Assembly: GCF_009913235.1 (NCBI RefSeq)
Contig: NZ_CP047897.1
Span: 1,507,501-1,571,500 of the forward strand
Direction: 5' to 3'
DNA: 64,000 bases
Origin: Nibribacter ruber
Lineage (GTDB): Bacteria > Bacteroidota > Bacteroidia > Cytophagales > Hymenobacteraceae
Positions 35,524 through 46,126 of the stretch are shown piece by piece. How positions within the stretch are numbered: position 1 is the first letter of the stretch; each line of letters starts with the position of its first letter. The translations under genes and the position numbers were made by a program. Below the pieces are notes generated by a model, which saw only the letters and a list, made by a program, of their open reading frames with translations, ran no database searches and had not been told where the DNA came from.

Positions 35524-36047
35524 TATTTAACTACCTCCTTCTCGTTAACTTCTATAGCTCCGTTAGAGCGAAGAAGATCGTTCAGTTGCTGCATATTGGT
35601 ACCTTCTTTGTATTCAATGGCCATCACAAACTTATCGTCTGTAGAACGCACATCCATTACAGGAACCTTCATAGTTGGTCTTAACCCGCTGATGATGAAG
35701 AAAGTGATCACCATTCCAAATGAGGCAAACAATACTGTTAACTCAAAAGTCACCGGAATAAAGGCTGGGATAGAAATATGAGGCTTACCACCAATAATCA
35801 TCGGCCAGTCAAAACCTAACATATAAATCTGCATCCAAAGCGCAAAAGAAGTTCCGCACAGACCACAGAAGAACGCCACGATAGGCAATCTTGAGCGTTG
35901 GATTCCTAGGACATCATCAATCCCGTGGATAGGATACGGAGAGAACACGTCGTAGATCTTAGTGCCAGCAGCGCGCGTCTTTTCGATGGCGTTCAGCAGC
36001 ACATCCTCGTCGTCGAAAATACCGAGTATGAATTTCTTACTAGTCAT
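35523..36047 (-). CDS. actD: Alternative Complex III subunit ActD (DUF3341)
   Basis: The 174-residue membrane subunit begins [18 protein letters not shown]; an upstream ATG at 36098 adds residues encoded inside actC and is rejected. [13 protein letters not shown] is the DUF3341 signature, and two membrane segments follow. The start overlaps the end of actC by 8 bp. Confidence 0.92.
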   Translation of the reverse strand: MTSKKFILGIFDDEDVLLNAIEKTRAAGTKIYDVFSPYPIHGIDDVLGIQRSRLPIVAFFCGLCGTSFALWMQIYMLGFDWPMIIGGKPHISIPAFIPVTFELTVLFASFGMVITFFIISGLRPTMKVPVMDVRSTDDKFVMAIEYKEGTNMQQLNDLLRSNGAIEVNEKEVVK

Positions 36048-37461
36048 GTTTGTGAGAATTGTTAGGGGCTGTTGCATGCATGGAAGCATGTGGGTCATGT
36101 GAATGATTAACCCCAGATGACGATTTCAAGATTGCTTTCACCTCGGCCATGTTTACAACCGGGAAGAATTTAGCGAACAGAAGGAACAGGGTAAAGAACA
36201 AGCCCATGGTTCCAACATATACTCCAATGTCAATGCTGGTTGGTGAAAACATCACCCAGCTAGATGGCAAGAAATCACGGTGCAGAGACGTAACAATGAT
36301 TACAAAACGCTCAAACCACATACCAATGTTCACAAAGATAGAAATGATGAACGTAGCAGTTAAGCTTCTACGGATTGATCTGAACCAGAAGAGCTGTGGA
36401 GTGATTACGTTACACGTCATCATAGACCAATATGCCCACCAGTAAGGACCCGTAGCGCGGTTAATGAACGCATATTGCTCATATTCAACGCCAGAGTACC
36501 AGGCAATGAAGAACTCAGTAATATACGCCACCCCTACAATAGAACCTGTCAAGGTGATTACCTTGTTCATAGACTCTACGTGCTCCAAGGTAATGTAGTG
36601 CTCCAGCTTGAATACTTTGCGGGTAATGATCATCAAGGTCAATACCATGGCAAATCCAGAGAAGATAGCCCCTGCCACAAAGTAAGGAGGGAAAATGGTG
36701 GTGTGCCATCCTGGAATCACAGAGGTTGCAAAGTCCATGGATACAATGGTGTGAACCGAAAGTACCAAAGGAGTTGCCAAACCAGCCAGGATCAAAGACA
36801 CGGTCTCATAACGTGACCAATGCTTGGCAGAACCTCTCCAGTTCATACTTAGCAAAGCGTAGGCTCTGCGAGCGATTGGACCTTTTGCTCTATCACGGAT
36901 GGTTGCAAAGTCAGGAATCAAACCAATGTACCAGAACACTAAGGATACAGAAAAGTAAGTACTGATCGCGAACACGTCCCAAAGGAGCGGTGAGTTAAAG
37001 TTAACCCACAAAGAACCAAAGGTGTTAGGCAAAGGAAGTACCCAATAGGCTAACCAAGGGCGTCCCATGTGCAATACCGGGAACATGGCCGCGCAGATTA
37101 CTGCGAAAATGGTCATTGCCTCGGCGGCGCGGTTGATGGAAGTTCTCCATTTCTGGCGGAACAACAACAAGATGGCAGAGATCAGGGTACCGGCGTGACC
37201 GATACCTACCCACCATACGAAGTTGGTGATGTCCCATGCCCAACCTACGGTTTTATTTAATCCCCATTCGCCAATACCAAACCAAAGGGTGCGGTACACA
37301 GAATAGATAAAGATTCCAAGGAAGACCAAAGAAACCCCGAGGGCCATCATCCAACGGACGTTCGGCTTGGCTTCCACCTGCCGACATACGTCCTCCGTGA
37401 TGTCTGCATAAGTTTTACCCCCAGTTACTAAGGGCTCTCTTATCGGAGATACGTGCTGCAT
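36040..37461 (-). CDS. actC: Alternative Complex III subunit ActC (NrfD/PsrC family)
   Basis: The 473-residue polytopic protein of the polysulfide-reductase NrfD family is the main menaquinol-binding membrane subunit. About ten membrane segments are seen. Conserved stretches include [19 protein letters not shown] and [18 protein letters not shown]. It follows actB by 19 bp. The His-rich tail ([10 protein letters not shown]) is local. Confidence 0.94.
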   Translation of the reverse strand: MQHVSPIREPLVTGGKTYADITEDVCRQVEAKPNVRWMMALGVSLVFLGIFIYSVYRTLWFGIGEWGLNKTVGWAWDITNFVWWVGIGHAGTLISAILLLFRQKWRTSINRAAEAMTIFAVICAAMFPVLHMGRPWLAYWVLPLPNTFGSLWVNFNSPLLWDVFAISTYFSVSLVFWYIGLIPDFATIRDRAKGPIARRAYALLSMNWRGSAKHWSRYETVSLILAGLATPLVLSVHTIVSMDFATSVIPGWHTTIFPPYFVAGAIFSGFAMVLTLMIITRKVFKLEHYITLEHVESMNKVITLTGSIVGVAYITEFFIAWYSGVEYEQYAFINRATGPYWWAYWSMMTCNVITPQLFWFRSIRRSLTATFIISIFVNIGMWFERFVIIVTSLHRDFLPSSWVMFSPTSIDIGVYVGTMGLFFTLFLLFAKFFPVVNMAEVKAILKSSSGVNHSHDPHASMHATAPNNSHKHD

Positions 37462-37480
37462 ATTTCGTTCTGAGTTAAGA

Positions 37481-40400
37481 TTAAGCTAGGTTTCTGATTT
37501 TGGTTAGGTACGTTACGTTTGGCTGAGTATTCAACTCTTCCAACACGTGGAACGCACGCTCTCCTTTTTCTCTGTTCAAGATTTGTGACACTTGGCTGTT
37601 TGGATCCAGCATATCGCCGAATACAATAGCGTTGGTAGGGCAAGCCTGCGCACAGGCGGTTACAACCTCTCCATCTTTTGGACGGCGGCCTTCTTTCTTG
37701 GCCTCCAACTTGCCAGCTTGGATACGCTGAACACAGAAAGAGCATTTCTCCATTACTCCGCGTGAACGGACAGTCACGTCAGGGTTCAACACCATTTTGC
37801 CCAAGTCGTTGTTCATGTTGTAGTCGAACTTGTCATTGTTGGCATAGTTGAACCAGTTGAAACGACGCACTTTGTATGGACAGTTGTTAGCGCAGTAACG
37901 AGTACCCACGCAACGGTTGTACACCATTTGGTTCAAACCTTCTGAACTGTGCATAGTGGCAGCAACCGGGCAAACCGTCTCACATGGAGCGTGGTTACAG
38001 TGCTGGCAAAGCATTGGCTGGAAGATAACGGTTGGGTTCTCTGACGGATCCTCCATTTTCTCAAAACCTCCGTTCTCACGGGTGGCATCACTGCTGTAAT
38101 AGCGGTCAATACGCAACCAGTGCATCTCACGACGGTTCAACACTTCTTGCTTACCTACCACGGCCACGTTGTTTTCTACCTGGCAACCAATAGTACAGGC
38201 ACCGCAGCCAATACAAGAGTTCAAGTCAATGACCATACCCCAATGGTGGTCTTTGTACTCATAGTCTTGCCATAAAGAAACGGCTTGTGGTTTCTGCGGT
38301 CCTTCTGGCGTAGCGATACGAATGTATTCAGTTACGCTCTTAGGATCTTTTTGATATTGCTTAAGGGTTGACTCCTGCACTACAATACGGCCCATAACAG
38401 TATGGTGCGTTTGTGTTTGTGCAATTGGCTTGTCAGCGCCTACTTTTTCTAATGTTACCGTGTTGGCATACACCAAACCGTTGTCAACAACAGACACCAA
38501 AGGATACACATTGGCTCCTACGTTGTTAGCTGCCTGGCCTGCATGCGTACGGCCATATCCTATGGCAATACCCACAGTTCCTTTGGCCTGACCTGGCTGT
38601 ACCAACGCTGGCAACTCAATAGACTTGCCTTTTGCTGTGATTCTAAGGATGTCATTTTGTTCTACGTCCAACTCCTTCGCCATGGCTTGAGAGATAGTTA
38701 CGTAGTTATCCCAAGTGGCTTTGGTGGTTGGGTCAGACATTTCCTGCAACCATGGGTTATTGGCCAATTGACCAGCACCAATCGCTACTTTCTCATAAAT
38801 GGCTAGCTCAACGTTTTTACCAGCGGCGCGGGCAACTTTGTTGATGCTTACACCAGCCGCAGCCAAGGTCATAGGAGCCGCTGCAGCCGTAGGCTCATTA
38901 GCACCAGTTGAACCAGTAGCCACACCATCGTGCACCGCTTTGTTCCAGCCTTCGCCTCCGCCTACTACGCCAGACCAAGTGCGTTGGATGACGGTGTAAT
39001 AGTCAGAAGTAGAACCTGCCCACTTCAATAGGGAATCTTGGGCCTGTCTGGTTTTGAAGATGGTAGAGATAGCCGGTTGGGCTAAGCTTAGGAACCCTTT
39101 CTTAGGCTCAAAGTCATTCCATGACTCCAGGAAGTGGCTATCTGGACAGATGTAATCCGCTAGGATAGAGGTTTCATCTGCTCTATCTGCGAAAGAGATT
39201 TTAAGACCTACTTTCTTAAGGCCTGCTACTACTTGCTGGCTTAATGGGTGATCATACACAGGGTTTGCGCCGTAGAAAATCACGGCTCCAACAGAACCTG
39301 CGTTCATGTCGTTGATTAAACGCAACATGCGGGCATCATCTCCCTGGCGCACGTAAGATGGGGCGCTGGTATTGATGGTTGCTCCGTTAGCCCCCAAGGC
39401 ATTGTTGATGGCAGTCACCAACGTCTGCACAGCTGCGTCATTTGAATCTGAAACTACCAAGGCAGCGCCTCTATTGGCCAATAATTCTTTGGCAGCTGCC
39501 TCCACTTGCTTGGCTGCGGTGGTGGAAGGTGCCTGGATGGCTCCTCCGCCAGCCACTGCATTATACAAGGCAGCCGCAACAGCCCCGTATTCAGATGGCT
39601 TTACAGGAACCCGCACATCAGCGTTGGCACCTGTCAATGAAAGGAAGCTTTCAAACTGGAAGTGACGAGACATGGTTGGATTGTCTGCTGTCACCTTCCG
39701 GTTAGTGATGTATTGCTTAGAATATTCAGTGGGAGAGATCCATGACCCTAAGAAATCAGCCCCCAAAGACACAATCACTTTGGCTTTGCTGAAATCGTAC
39801 CCTGGCACTACACCTCCGTTGGCTTTTAATAAGGCTGAAGCTGAATTAGCATCATACGTTACATGTTCAAAGCCAGGGAACTGGGCACCAAACTCACGGA
39901 TAACAGATTTTGTGCTTGGGCTGATAATGGTGTTGGACACCAATACTACCTTACCTCTAACGCCAGACAACTTGGTTCTTATCTCCTGGTCTACTTGTGA
40001 CCATGTGGCTGCTTTACCAGCAGCAGTTGGTCCTTGCAGACGGGCGTTGTCATACAAGCTCAGCAAAGATGCCTGGGAGCGTGCGTGCGTACCGCCTTTG
40101 GTAATAGGAGAAAGGTTGTTGCCTTCAATTTTGATGGGACGTCCCTCACGGGTCTTCACCAGAATGGAGTTGTAGATGTCTCCATTGAAATAGGTAGAGG
40201 CATACCAGTTGGCAACGCCCGGTTCTACTTCTTCCGGCTTGTTCAGGTAAGGGATAGCCTTGCGCACTGGAGCCTCACAGGAAGCCAAAGTAGTGGCAGC
40301 AATACCAAAACCTAAAAGTTTTAAGAAATCACGACGTGGAGCCACATCTGCAGATCTTTCACTGCCGCTGGCCTCACTTACTGGCAGGAACTCAGGAAAC

Positions 40401-40489
40401 TCGTCATGAGCGTGCTTTTGGAATTCTGGAGTGTTGTTTAACTCCTCTACCCCTCTCCAGTATTTAATTGTTTCTTGCATATAGTTCAA
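37481..40489 (-). CDS. actB: Alternative Complex III subunit ActB (iron-sulfur protein)
   Basis: This 1002-residue fusion has an N-terminal molybdopterin-oxidoreductase-like domain (known in this family to lack the cofactor) and a C-terminal four-cluster ferredoxin domain. Near the N-terminus [11 protein letters not shown] resembles a Tat signal; it is followed by a lipobox-like ASC. Cluster motifs are [39 protein letters not shown] and CSFCVQRI with CAQACP. It forms the periplasmic module that links ActA hemes to the membrane subunits. Confidence 0.95.
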   Translation of the reverse strand: MNYMQETIKYWRGVEELNNTPEFQKHAHDEFPEFLPVSEASGSERSADVAPRRDFLKLLGFGIAATTLASCEAPVRKAIPYLNKPEEVEPGVANWYASTYFNGDIYNSILVKTREGRPIKIEGNNLSPITKGGTHARSQASLLSLYDNARLQGPTAAGKAATWSQVDQEIRTKLSGVRGKVVLVSNTIISPSTKSVIREFGAQFPGFEHVTYDANSASALLKANGGVVPGYDFSKAKVIVSLGADFLGSWISPTEYSKQYITNRKVTADNPTMSRHFQFESFLSLTGANADVRVPVKPSEYGAVAAALYNAVAGGGAIQAPSTTAAKQVEAAAKELLANRGAALVVSDSNDAAVQTLVTAINNALGANGATINTSAPSYVRQGDDARMLRLINDMNAGSVGAVIFYGANPVYDHPLSQQVVAGLKKVGLKISFADRADETSILADYICPDSHFLESWNDFEPKKGFLSLAQPAISTIFKTRQAQDSLLKWAGSTSDYYTVIQRTWSGVVGGGEGWNKAVHDGVATGSTGANEPTAAAAPMTLAAAGVSINKVARAAGKNVELAIYEKVAIGAGQLANNPWLQEMSDPTTKATWDNYVTISQAMAKELDVEQNDILRITAKGKSIELPALVQPGQAKGTVGIAIGYGRTHAGQAANNVGANVYPLVSVVDNGLVYANTVTLEKVGADKPIAQTQTHHTVMGRIVVQESTLKQYQKDPKSVTEYIRIATPEGPQKPQAVSLWQDYEYKDHHWGMVIDLNSCIGCGACTIGCQVENNVAVVGKQEVLNRREMHWLRIDRYYSSDATRENGGFEKMEDPSENPTVIFQPMLCQHCNHAPCETVCPVAATMHSSEGLNQMVYNRCVGTRYCANNCPYKVRRFNWFNYANNDKFDYNMNNDLGKMVLNPDVTVRSRGVMEKCSFCVQRIQAGKLEAKKEGRRPKDGEVVTACAQACPTNAIVFGDMLDPNSQVSQILNREKGERAFHVLEELNTQPNVTYLTKIRNLA

Positions 40490-40519
40490 AAACTCAAATT
40501 CAGGATGGATATGTAGTGA

Positions 40520-41848
40520 TTAGTAGTGGCACTTAGAACATTCTGTACCACCGTTAGACGCAACTACAAAAGCGCCTTTAGATTGCTTTTCATGCAACTT
40601 CACCAAGTTGTCATAGTAAGCGTTGCCCTCTGTATTCAGAGGCGTGTTGCGGTGACAGTCAATACACCAGCCCATTGTTAATGGAGAGAACTGTGCTACC
40701 ACTTCCATGGTCTCAATAGGACCGTGGCAGGTCTGGCACTCAATACCGCCCACTTTGGTATGCTGAGAGTGATTGAAGTAAGCCAGGTCAGGCAGGTTGT
40801 GTACACGCACCCACTCAATAGGCTTGTTGTTTTCAATGGCGCGGTAGATTTTCTGAATCTCTGGAGACTCCTTCTTGATCTGGCTATGGCAGTTCATACA
40901 GATGTTGGCAGAAGGAATATTCGCGCTACGGCTCTTGTAAACAGATGTGTGACAGTAGTTACAGTTGATCTGGTGGTCACCAGCGTGCAACTTATGAGAG
41001 AAGGCAATTGGTTGCTTTGGCGCATATCCTTGCTGAATACCAATCCCCATCACTTTGTCAATGGTCAGGTCCAACACCACCACTACCAAGATCAACCCTA
41101 CAATAACGCGAACTGCTTTAGACTTATAGATGTTAGCGAAGTTAGTACGCTGCTCCAGCATTTCCTGCTCAGAACCGGTCAAATCGCCTTTGTTTTTCAG
41201 GTAGCCTTTTAATACAGAGGCAATGATCAACAAGGTAATCACCAACACAATCAGAACCACCACCAAAGCTACCAGGATAATATCCATGTAACCTCCTACG
41301 GCGCCAACGGCATTCTCACCAGTGTTTTTACCTGGCTCGGCACCTGGTACACCTTCGTTTCCTGCGGCAGCTGCCGGGGCGGCGGCGCTCTCCTGCTTGA
41401 TGTAGGCAACAATAGAGTTGATCTCTTCATCAGAGAAAGCAAAAGATGGCATTTGCTGCTTGGCATATTTCTCATATACGGCAACGGCATCCTTGTCTCC
41501 GCTTTGAATCAGGGCGCTGGAGTTTTTAATCCATTTCTGCAACCAAGGCAGCTTTCTTCTTTCATGGACATTTTTCAGACCAGGGCCAACCACCACTTCA
41601 TCCGTAACCGAGTGACACTGCACACAGTTATTTTTGAATAGGGTAGCACCTGCGTCAACCACTCCTGGATTTTCTGTAGGCAGAGCGCCTGCAGAAGCGG
41701 CACCCGCGGCCGGAGCCGTTGAACCTGGGGTCACCCCTGCCGCTCCAACATTGGCCTCCTGCTGCGCAAATACAGTGGTCAGGGCAAAGAAGAAGAGGAT
41801 AAAAGGGAGGAAGAAGGTATATTTTGCTCTCTTTTTGCAGCTAATCAT
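40520..41848 (-). CDS. actA: Alternative Complex III subunit ActA, six-heme cytochrome c
   Basis: The 442-residue protein starts with a signal peptide ending VFAQ. A monoheme class I cytochrome c domain (CVQCH near residue 77, possible axial Met in QQMPSFAF) comes first. Two membrane segments follow at about 185-215 and 250-268. The C-terminal pentaheme domain has CNYCH, CMNCH, CQTCH, CIDCH and CSKCH. ActA as described from Rhodothermus is pentaheme, so the N-terminal domain is an addition relative to that reference. It is the first gene of the operon, with a consensus promoter 45-75 bp upstream. Confidence 0.93.
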   Translation of the reverse strand: MISCKKRAKYTFFLPFILFFFALTTVFAQQEANVGAAGVTPGSTAPAAGAASAGALPTENPGVVDAGATLFKNNCVQCHSVTDEVVVGPGLKNVHERRKLPWLQKWIKNSSALIQSGDKDAVAVYEKYAKQQMPSFAFSDEEINSIVAYIKQESAAAPAAAAGNEGVPGAEPGKNTGENAVGAVGGYMDIILVALVVVLIVLVITLLIIASVLKGYLKNKGDLTGSEQEMLEQRTNFANIYKSKAVRVIVGLILVVVVLDLTIDKVMGIGIQQGYAPKQPIAFSHKLHAGDHQINCNYCHTSVYKSRSANIPSANICMNCHSQIKKESPEIQKIYRAIENNKPIEWVRVHNLPDLAYFNHSQHTKVGGIECQTCHGPIETMEVVAQFSPLTMGWCIDCHRNTPLNTEGNAYYDNLVKLHEKQSKGAFVVASNGGTECSKCHY

Positions 41849-41892
41849 AGCTAAAATATAGTGTTAAGTATGGTGAAAGTACATTACGGGCA

Positions 41893-41923
41893 CAAACTTA
41901 CTACCCGCTAGGCATTAATCAAA
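41893..41923 (-). promoter_or_regulatory. Promoter of act-cox respiratory operon
   Basis: On the minus strand it reads TTTG, 19 nt, TAAGTTTG, a full match to the Bacteroidota consensus. The predicted start is about 38 nt before the actA ATG. It is the only strong promoter I found for the operon. Confidence 0.75.
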
Positions 41924-42197
41924 CTCAATATAGCTTATTTTTGACGTATCCAGATAGCCTCCATTTTACCCCTCTGCTAAACCCTAAAAACCACCATTTT
42001 AGGCCAATTTTCAACTATTTAGAAATTGTATAAATTACTTTCAAGCCCCCGTTTACATGGCGCAAACGTAACATTTTCTGCAAAACTCAGACAGCCCTCC
42101 CCCATTCCCTCAATGACAAGAATCATCCGGCTTGCTGTTTTGCATCTCCCTTTAGTTTGCCTGCGGGTTAATTAGGCAGTTCGCCACGCCTAATTTC

Positions 42198-42234
42198 GTT
42201 TTTGGGCAATTTTTCCTAGAACAGGGCAAAACGA
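42198..42234. repeat. Palindromic repeat, copy 12 (37 bp variant)
   Basis: The left arm CGTTTTTGGGC is intact and the right arm is GGGCAAAACG, one A shorter. It lies between the divergent actA and rpsF promoters. Confidence 0.75.
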
Positions 42235-42310
42235 ACATCTTCCGTAGTCTATTATATATGGTGTCTCTAAGATTTCCTAATTCCCTCACCAAAGAGTAGA
42301 AAGGAGTTGT

Positions 42311-42342
42311 TTGTATAATAATGAATTGCTCAGTACCTTTGC
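42311..42342 (+). promoter_or_regulatory. Promoter of rpsF-rpsR-rplI
   Basis: It reads TTTG, 20 nt, TACCTTTG, a full consensus match 30 bp upstream of the rpsF ATG. Confidence 0.75.
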
Positions 42343-42372
42343 ACCTCGAACCAAAAACTATTTCTTAAAAGA

Positions 42373-42747
42373 ATGGCTTTAAAAAATTACGAAACGATCT
42401 TCATCATGACCCCGTTGTTGAACGAGGTGCAGATGCAGGAAACGGTCGAGAAGTTCAGACAGGTGCTTAAGGAAAATGGCGCCGACATCATCCATGAAGA
42501 GAACTGGGGTCTTAAAAAACTGGCGTATCCAATCCAGAAAAAGAACACCGGCTTCTATCACTTGGTAGAGTTCACTGCCCCTGGCACTGTGGTTGATTCT
42601 TTGGAGTTGGCGTATCGCCGCGACGAGAAAATCATCCGCTTCTTGACTACAGCCCTAGATAAGCACGCAGTTGCTTACAACGAACGTCGTAGAAACGGCG
42701 AATTCAAATCAGCCAAAAAAGAGAAGGAGGCTCCTCAAGCGTCATGA
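42373..42747 (+). CDS. rpsF: 30S ribosomal protein S6
   Basis: The 124-residue protein binds 16S rRNA with S18. The N-terminus MALKNYETIFIMTPLL and the segment HEENWGLKKLAYPIQKK are characteristic. The C-terminal Lys/Glu-rich tail is typical of Bacteroidota. It overlaps rpsR by 4 bp and has its own consensus promoter. Confidence 0.97.
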   Translation: MALKNYETIFIMTPLLNEVQMQETVEKFRQVLKENGADIIHEENWGLKKLAYPIQKKNTGFYHLVEFTAPGTVVDSLELAYRRDEKIIRFLTTALDKHAVAYNERRRNGEFKSAKKEKEAPQAS

Positions 42748-42995
42748 GTTTAGTAAACGAAAAAATCCACAAGCAAGACACGCGCAAGAAATACTGCCGT
42801 TTCAAGAAGAACGGTATCCAGTATATCGACTACAAAGACGGTAACTTCTTGCTGAAATTTGTGAACGAGCAAGGCAAATTGTTGCCTAGACGTTTAACTG
42901 GTACCAGCTTGAAATTCCAGCGTCGTGTATCACAAGCAGTAGCCCGTGCCCGTCACCTGGCTATTTTACCTTATGTAACTGATTCTTTAAAATAG
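42744..42995 (+). CDS. rpsR: 30S ribosomal protein S18
   Basis: The 83-residue protein pairs with S6 on the 30S platform. RKKYCRFKKNGIQYIDYKD and the C-terminal RRVSQAVARARHLAILPY are diagnostic. Translation is probably coupled to rpsF through the ATGA overlap, and rplI follows after 13 bp. Confidence 0.97.
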   Translation: MSLVNEKIHKQDTRKKYCRFKKNGIQYIDYKDGNFLLKFVNEQGKLLPRRLTGTSLKFQRRVSQAVARARHLAILPYVTDSLK

Positions 42996-43008
42996 GAGGT
43001 AAATCACG

Positions 43009-43452
43009 ATGGAAGTTATTCTAAAAGATGACGTTAAAGGCGTTGGCTATAAAAATGATATCGTTGTAGTGAAGCCAGGTTTTGGCCGCAACTACTTGAT
43101 CCCTCAAGGTCTTGCCGTAATGGCAACTCCTTCTGCCCGCAAAGTAGTAGCTGAGAACGTTCGTCAGGTAGCACACAAAGCTGAAAAGATTCAGAACGAT
43201 GCGCAAGACCTGGCCAACCGCATTGGTGAAACCGTTCTTTCTATTCCGGCTAAAGCTGGTGAGACCGGTAAAATCTTTGGTGCTGTAACCTCTCTGCAAG
43301 TTTCTGAGGCTCTTAAGGCTCTTGGATACGACGTAGACCGCAAGCGCATTGACTTTGACCAAGAGGTAAAGTCTTTGGGCGAGTACACTGCCACTTTGAA
43401 CCTACACAAAGAAGTGAAGCACCAAATCCGTTTCAACGTAGTTGAGGCGTAA
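43009..43452 (+). CDS. rplI: 50S ribosomal protein L9
   Basis: The 147-residue protein binds 23S rRNA. The N-terminal domain MEVILKDDVKGVGYKNDIV and the NYLIPQGLA motif are standard. The central helix and C-terminal domain are complete. An AGGAGG lies just upstream of the start, which is unusual in this window. A terminator follows. Confidence 0.97.
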   Translation: MEVILKDDVKGVGYKNDIVVVKPGFGRNYLIPQGLAVMATPSARKVVAENVRQVAHKAEKIQNDAQDLANRIGETVLSIPAKAGETGKIFGAVTSLQVSEALKALGYDVDRKRIDFDQEVKSLGEYTATLNLHKEVKHQIRFNVVEA

Positions 43453-43475
43453 GACCTGCTAGCTTTAGATAGTAT

Positions 43476-43513
43476 AAACCTCCTGCCCTCCAAGGCAGGA
43501 GGTTTTCTTTTTA
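43476..43513 (+). terminator. Terminator after rplI
   Basis: AAACCTCCTGCC (43476-43487) pairs perfectly with GGCAGGAGGTTT (43494-43505), followed by TCTTTTT. Confidence 0.85.
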
Positions 43514-43533
43514 TTACCCAACCCAGAAATCCC

Positions 43534-44199
43534 ATGGCGGCATACAAGGCACTCATCTTTGATTTTGACGGCACACTCTGTGCCACCAGAGACTCAATTC
43601 TGTATAGCTTTGAGAAGACCTTTGCCCATTACCAAGCCACTGCACCGGCGGCAGAAGCCGTCATGCAGGCCGTAAGTACCGGCGCCAGCCTTCCTAATAT
43701 TCTTCCGCAGCTGCACCCTGTCTTACCGCAAGAAGAACTACAAGAATGGGTGACTACCTACCGCCACATCTACTCTACAGAAGGCACCAAGTTCACTACT
43801 CTATTCCCGGGCACGGAACAGCTTTTGCAAACGGCCCACGCCACAGGACACATCTGTATTGTCATTAGCAACAAAGGCCAGCGCGCCATAGAAGAAGCCT
43901 TGACAAAATATCATATTGCTGGGTACTTTGACCTGGTCATTGGAGACGACCCAAAGGTACCAATTGAGAAAAAGCCTCATCCCATGGCCTTTCAGGAATT
44001 AATTGTCCCCCGCTATCCGCATGTACAACCCCAGCAGTTTCTTATGATTGGAGACACCCATGCAGACCTGGGCTTCGCTAACAATGCCGGGATAGATGCT
44101 TGCTGGGCCGCCTACGGGTATGGCGACCAAGACCTGTGCCTGGAGCAGGCACCCAGGTATATCATCAGGCAGCCTTTAGACGTTAAGAATATCCTGTAA
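43534..44199 (+). CDS. HAD-superfamily phosphatase (phosphoglycolate phosphatase-like)
   Basis: This 221-residue HAD hydrolase has the catalytic motif FDFDGTLCATRDS (nucleophile Asp near residue 10). Motif II is CIVISNKGQ, motif III uses KKPHP, and motif IV is MIGDTHADLGFA. An alpha-helical cap lies between motifs I and II. The closest named types are phosphoglycolate phosphatase and 5'-nucleotidase, but the substrate cannot be read from sequence. Confidence 0.88.
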   Translation: MAAYKALIFDFDGTLCATRDSILYSFEKTFAHYQATAPAAEAVMQAVSTGASLPNILPQLHPVLPQEELQEWVTTYRHIYSTEGTKFTTLFPGTEQLLQTAHATGHICIVISNKGQRAIEEALTKYHIAGYFDLVIGDDPKVPIEKKPHPMAFQELIVPRYPHVQPQQFLMIGDTHADLGFANNAGIDACWAAYGYGDQDLCLEQAPRYIIRQPLDVKNIL

Positions 44200-44251
44200 G
44201 GCTGAAACACTTCAAATACACCTATTGTTATTCAGCTAAAATCAGAGGCAT

Positions 44252-45235
44252 ATGCAGTTCAGGACAGAGCTATTCCCTACTCTCAGCCCACATCCCATCT
44301 CTCTTGACCAGGGCGTGATGACCCTGGGTTCCTGCTTCTCAGATGGGATGGGCCAGCAGCTGCAACAGTACAAGGGTAGAGCGCTGGTTAACCCCTTCGG
44401 GACGGTGTTTAATCCGCTGTCTGCTCATGCCCTCCTCACCAGAAGCATTACCTACAATACCCAAGACCTGCACACGGGTTTGGTAGAACGCGAAGGCCTC
44501 TGGTTTCACTATGACTTCCATTCCTCTTTCTCCCATTCACAAGCAGAAGGCCTGTTGGCACAGCTTACGGAGGCCATTGAACAAACGCATCGTTTTCTGG
44601 AAAAGACGCGCGTGCTGCTGTTAACCTGGGGCACCGCTTTTGTATATGAGCGATTGGATACTGGCCAGCCGGTCTCCAACTGTCACAAAATACTGCAGAA
44701 GCAGTTTACCAAGCGGCTTCTTACGGTAGAAGAGATTCTGCAAAGTTTTCAGCAGATGCAACAGCTTCTCCAGGCCAGTTTCCCAGCTGTGAAGACGGTC
44801 TTAACCGTGAGCCCGGTGCGCCATGCAAAAGACACCCTGGTGTTGAACAGCGTCAGTAAAAGCACTCTAAGATTGGCGGCCCACGTAGCACAAGAGCAAA
44901 TGGAACACGTTTCCTATTTCCCGGCGTATGAACTGTTACTTGATGATTTAAGAGATTACCGCTTTTACGGCTCAGATTTGTTGCATCCTTCCCCCATTGC
45001 TGAGGCTTACATTTGGGAGAAATTCGCGGCAGCCTTCCTGGACCAGGAGTTCAACCAGTTTATTAAGACGTGGCAGCAGATTCAGCGGGATTTGGCACAT
45101 CGGCCTTTTCAGCCAGAGAGCCAGAGCCATCAACGGTTCCTACATCAGCTTCTGGCTAAACTACAATCTCTGGCAGAGAAGGTAGATGTACAGACTGAGA
45201 TAGAATTTGTAAAAAGTCAAATCAAAAATAGCTAA
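44252..45235 (+). CDS. GSCFA-domain protein
   Basis: The 327-residue protein is of the GSCFA family, related to GDSL/SGNH esterases. The defining motif is TLGSCFSDGMG (about residues 25-35), followed by NPFGTVFNPLS. A later DLLHPSPIAEAYIWEKF could provide the catalytic Asp/His region. No signal peptide is visible. Its substrate is unknown, and a palindromic repeat starts 5 bp past the stop codon. Confidence 0.9.
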   Translation: MQFRTELFPTLSPHPISLDQGVMTLGSCFSDGMGQQLQQYKGRALVNPFGTVFNPLSAHALLTRSITYNTQDLHTGLVEREGLWFHYDFHSSFSHSQAEGLLAQLTEAIEQTHRFLEKTRVLLLTWGTAFVYERLDTGQPVSNCHKILQKQFTKRLLTVEEILQSFQQMQQLLQASFPAVKTVLTVSPVRHAKDTLVLNSVSKSTLRLAAHVAQEQMEHVSYFPAYELLLDDLRDYRFYGSDLLHPSPIAEAYIWEKFAAAFLDQEFNQFIKTWQQIQRDLAHRPFQPESQSHQRFLHQLLAKLQSLAEKVDVQTEIEFVKSQIKNS

Positions 45236-45239
45236 TGAT

Positions 45240-45277
45240 CGTTTTTGGCTTGTTTTCTGGAAAAGAGACCAAAAACA
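45240..45277. repeat. 38-bp palindromic repeat, copy 13
   Basis: The left arm is CGTTTTTGGC and the right arm CCAAAAACA, with one end mismatch. It begins 5 bp after the GSCFA gene and could act as its 3' hairpin. Confidence 0.85.
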
Positions 45278-45603
45278 GCTGTTGAGAACGGCCACCATTA
45301 AGTACAAAATAACTCTTCCCGAGGAAATTGTCCAGTTTTTATCTTTTCATAAAGGAGAATGCTTTTTAGTCTCGCAAGTCGCCCAGATACTCCATTCCTA
45401 AAAAATAGTTTATCATTCTAAAAAGAATCTAATAAGGCTAAAGAAAGAATATTACACTTAAACCCTCATTTTGAGGCTTTTCGCTTCATTACCCACTTTC
45501 ACCTCATTGTACTTTTAAAGTATTATTCCCAATTTTGTAATGCCATAACAGCCCCGGCTGCCATTGGTAACCAACTCATACTGTACCTACAAACCCTTTA
45601 GAA
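45278..45603. other. AT-rich noncoding gap upstream of secreted unknown protein
   Basis: I see no coding frame or RNA gene and no exact TAnnTTTG box at promoter distance from the next gene. The stretch around 45,390-45,540 is strongly AT-rich. Confidence 0.45.
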
Positions 45604-46074
45604 GTGAAGAAGCTAATTTTGTTGGGTGGTTTGTGGCTAACCTGTGCCGCTACTGCTTTCTCCAATGATGGAAACGATTACTGGGAGCGTCTAAACCGCA
45701 CGCATCCAGAGGCCAACCTGACCTCTATTTTGAACTCCAAAACGGGGTCTAAAGACAAGAGCGTAGCCGGTTACCGCCTATCTGTAAAATATGATGGCAA
45801 GTTTAGAGCCATCAGCGCCGACAATCTTTTGCTGCTGGAAAGCCAAGGCATGAAAAAAGGCGAGTTGAGAGCCTACAAGTATGAGATTCTGTTCCTTTCT
45901 GAAGGCCAGGAACTGTGGCTGCCCATGAAAACCATCATGGTAGAGCAGTTACAGTTGGAGTTGCAGAAAGATGAGCCGGTGTTGTTGTACACGACTGTTT
46001 TAGAGAACCCAGAACAAGAAGACTTCCGCCAGGTAACGCTCCTGGTACAAGACTTTAACCCAGAGGTGAACTAA
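45604..46074 (+). CDS. Secreted protein of unknown function
   Basis: The 156-residue protein starts at GTG (45604), giving MKKLILLGGLWLTC and a signal peptide ending near ATAFS. The mature part is hydrophilic with alternating strands and no recognised motif. Its last residues, VQDFNPEVN, are followed by a short spacer before priA. I do not recognise the family. Confidence 0.65.
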   Translation: MKKLILLGGLWLTCAATAFSNDGNDYWERLNRTHPEANLTSILNSKTGSKDKSVAGYRLSVKYDGKFRAISADNLLLLESQGMKKGELRAYKYEILFLSEGQELWLPMKTIMVEQLQLELQKDEPVLLYTTVLENPEQEDFRQVTLLVQDFNPEVN

Positions 46075-46126
46075 TCAACTTCTATTTACGGGCGGTTTTT
46101 ACGACCTTTGTCACAAACGGCCCGCT

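Larger units (their letters stand above)
41849..42372. other. Divergent intergenic region between actA and rpsF
   Basis: It holds the respiratory-operon promoter (41893-41923, minus), palindromic copy 12 (42198-42234) and the ribosomal-protein promoter (42311-42342, plus). A further CAAACGTA at 42063-42070 could be a second minus-strand -7 box, without a good -33. No coding frame is visible. Confidence 0.6.

Noticed and set aside
46091-46124. Possible additional palindromic copy upstream of priA
   Set aside because: GGGCGGTTT and AAACGGCCC can partly pair, but the sequence lacks the TTTTTGG arms and inner stem of the family.
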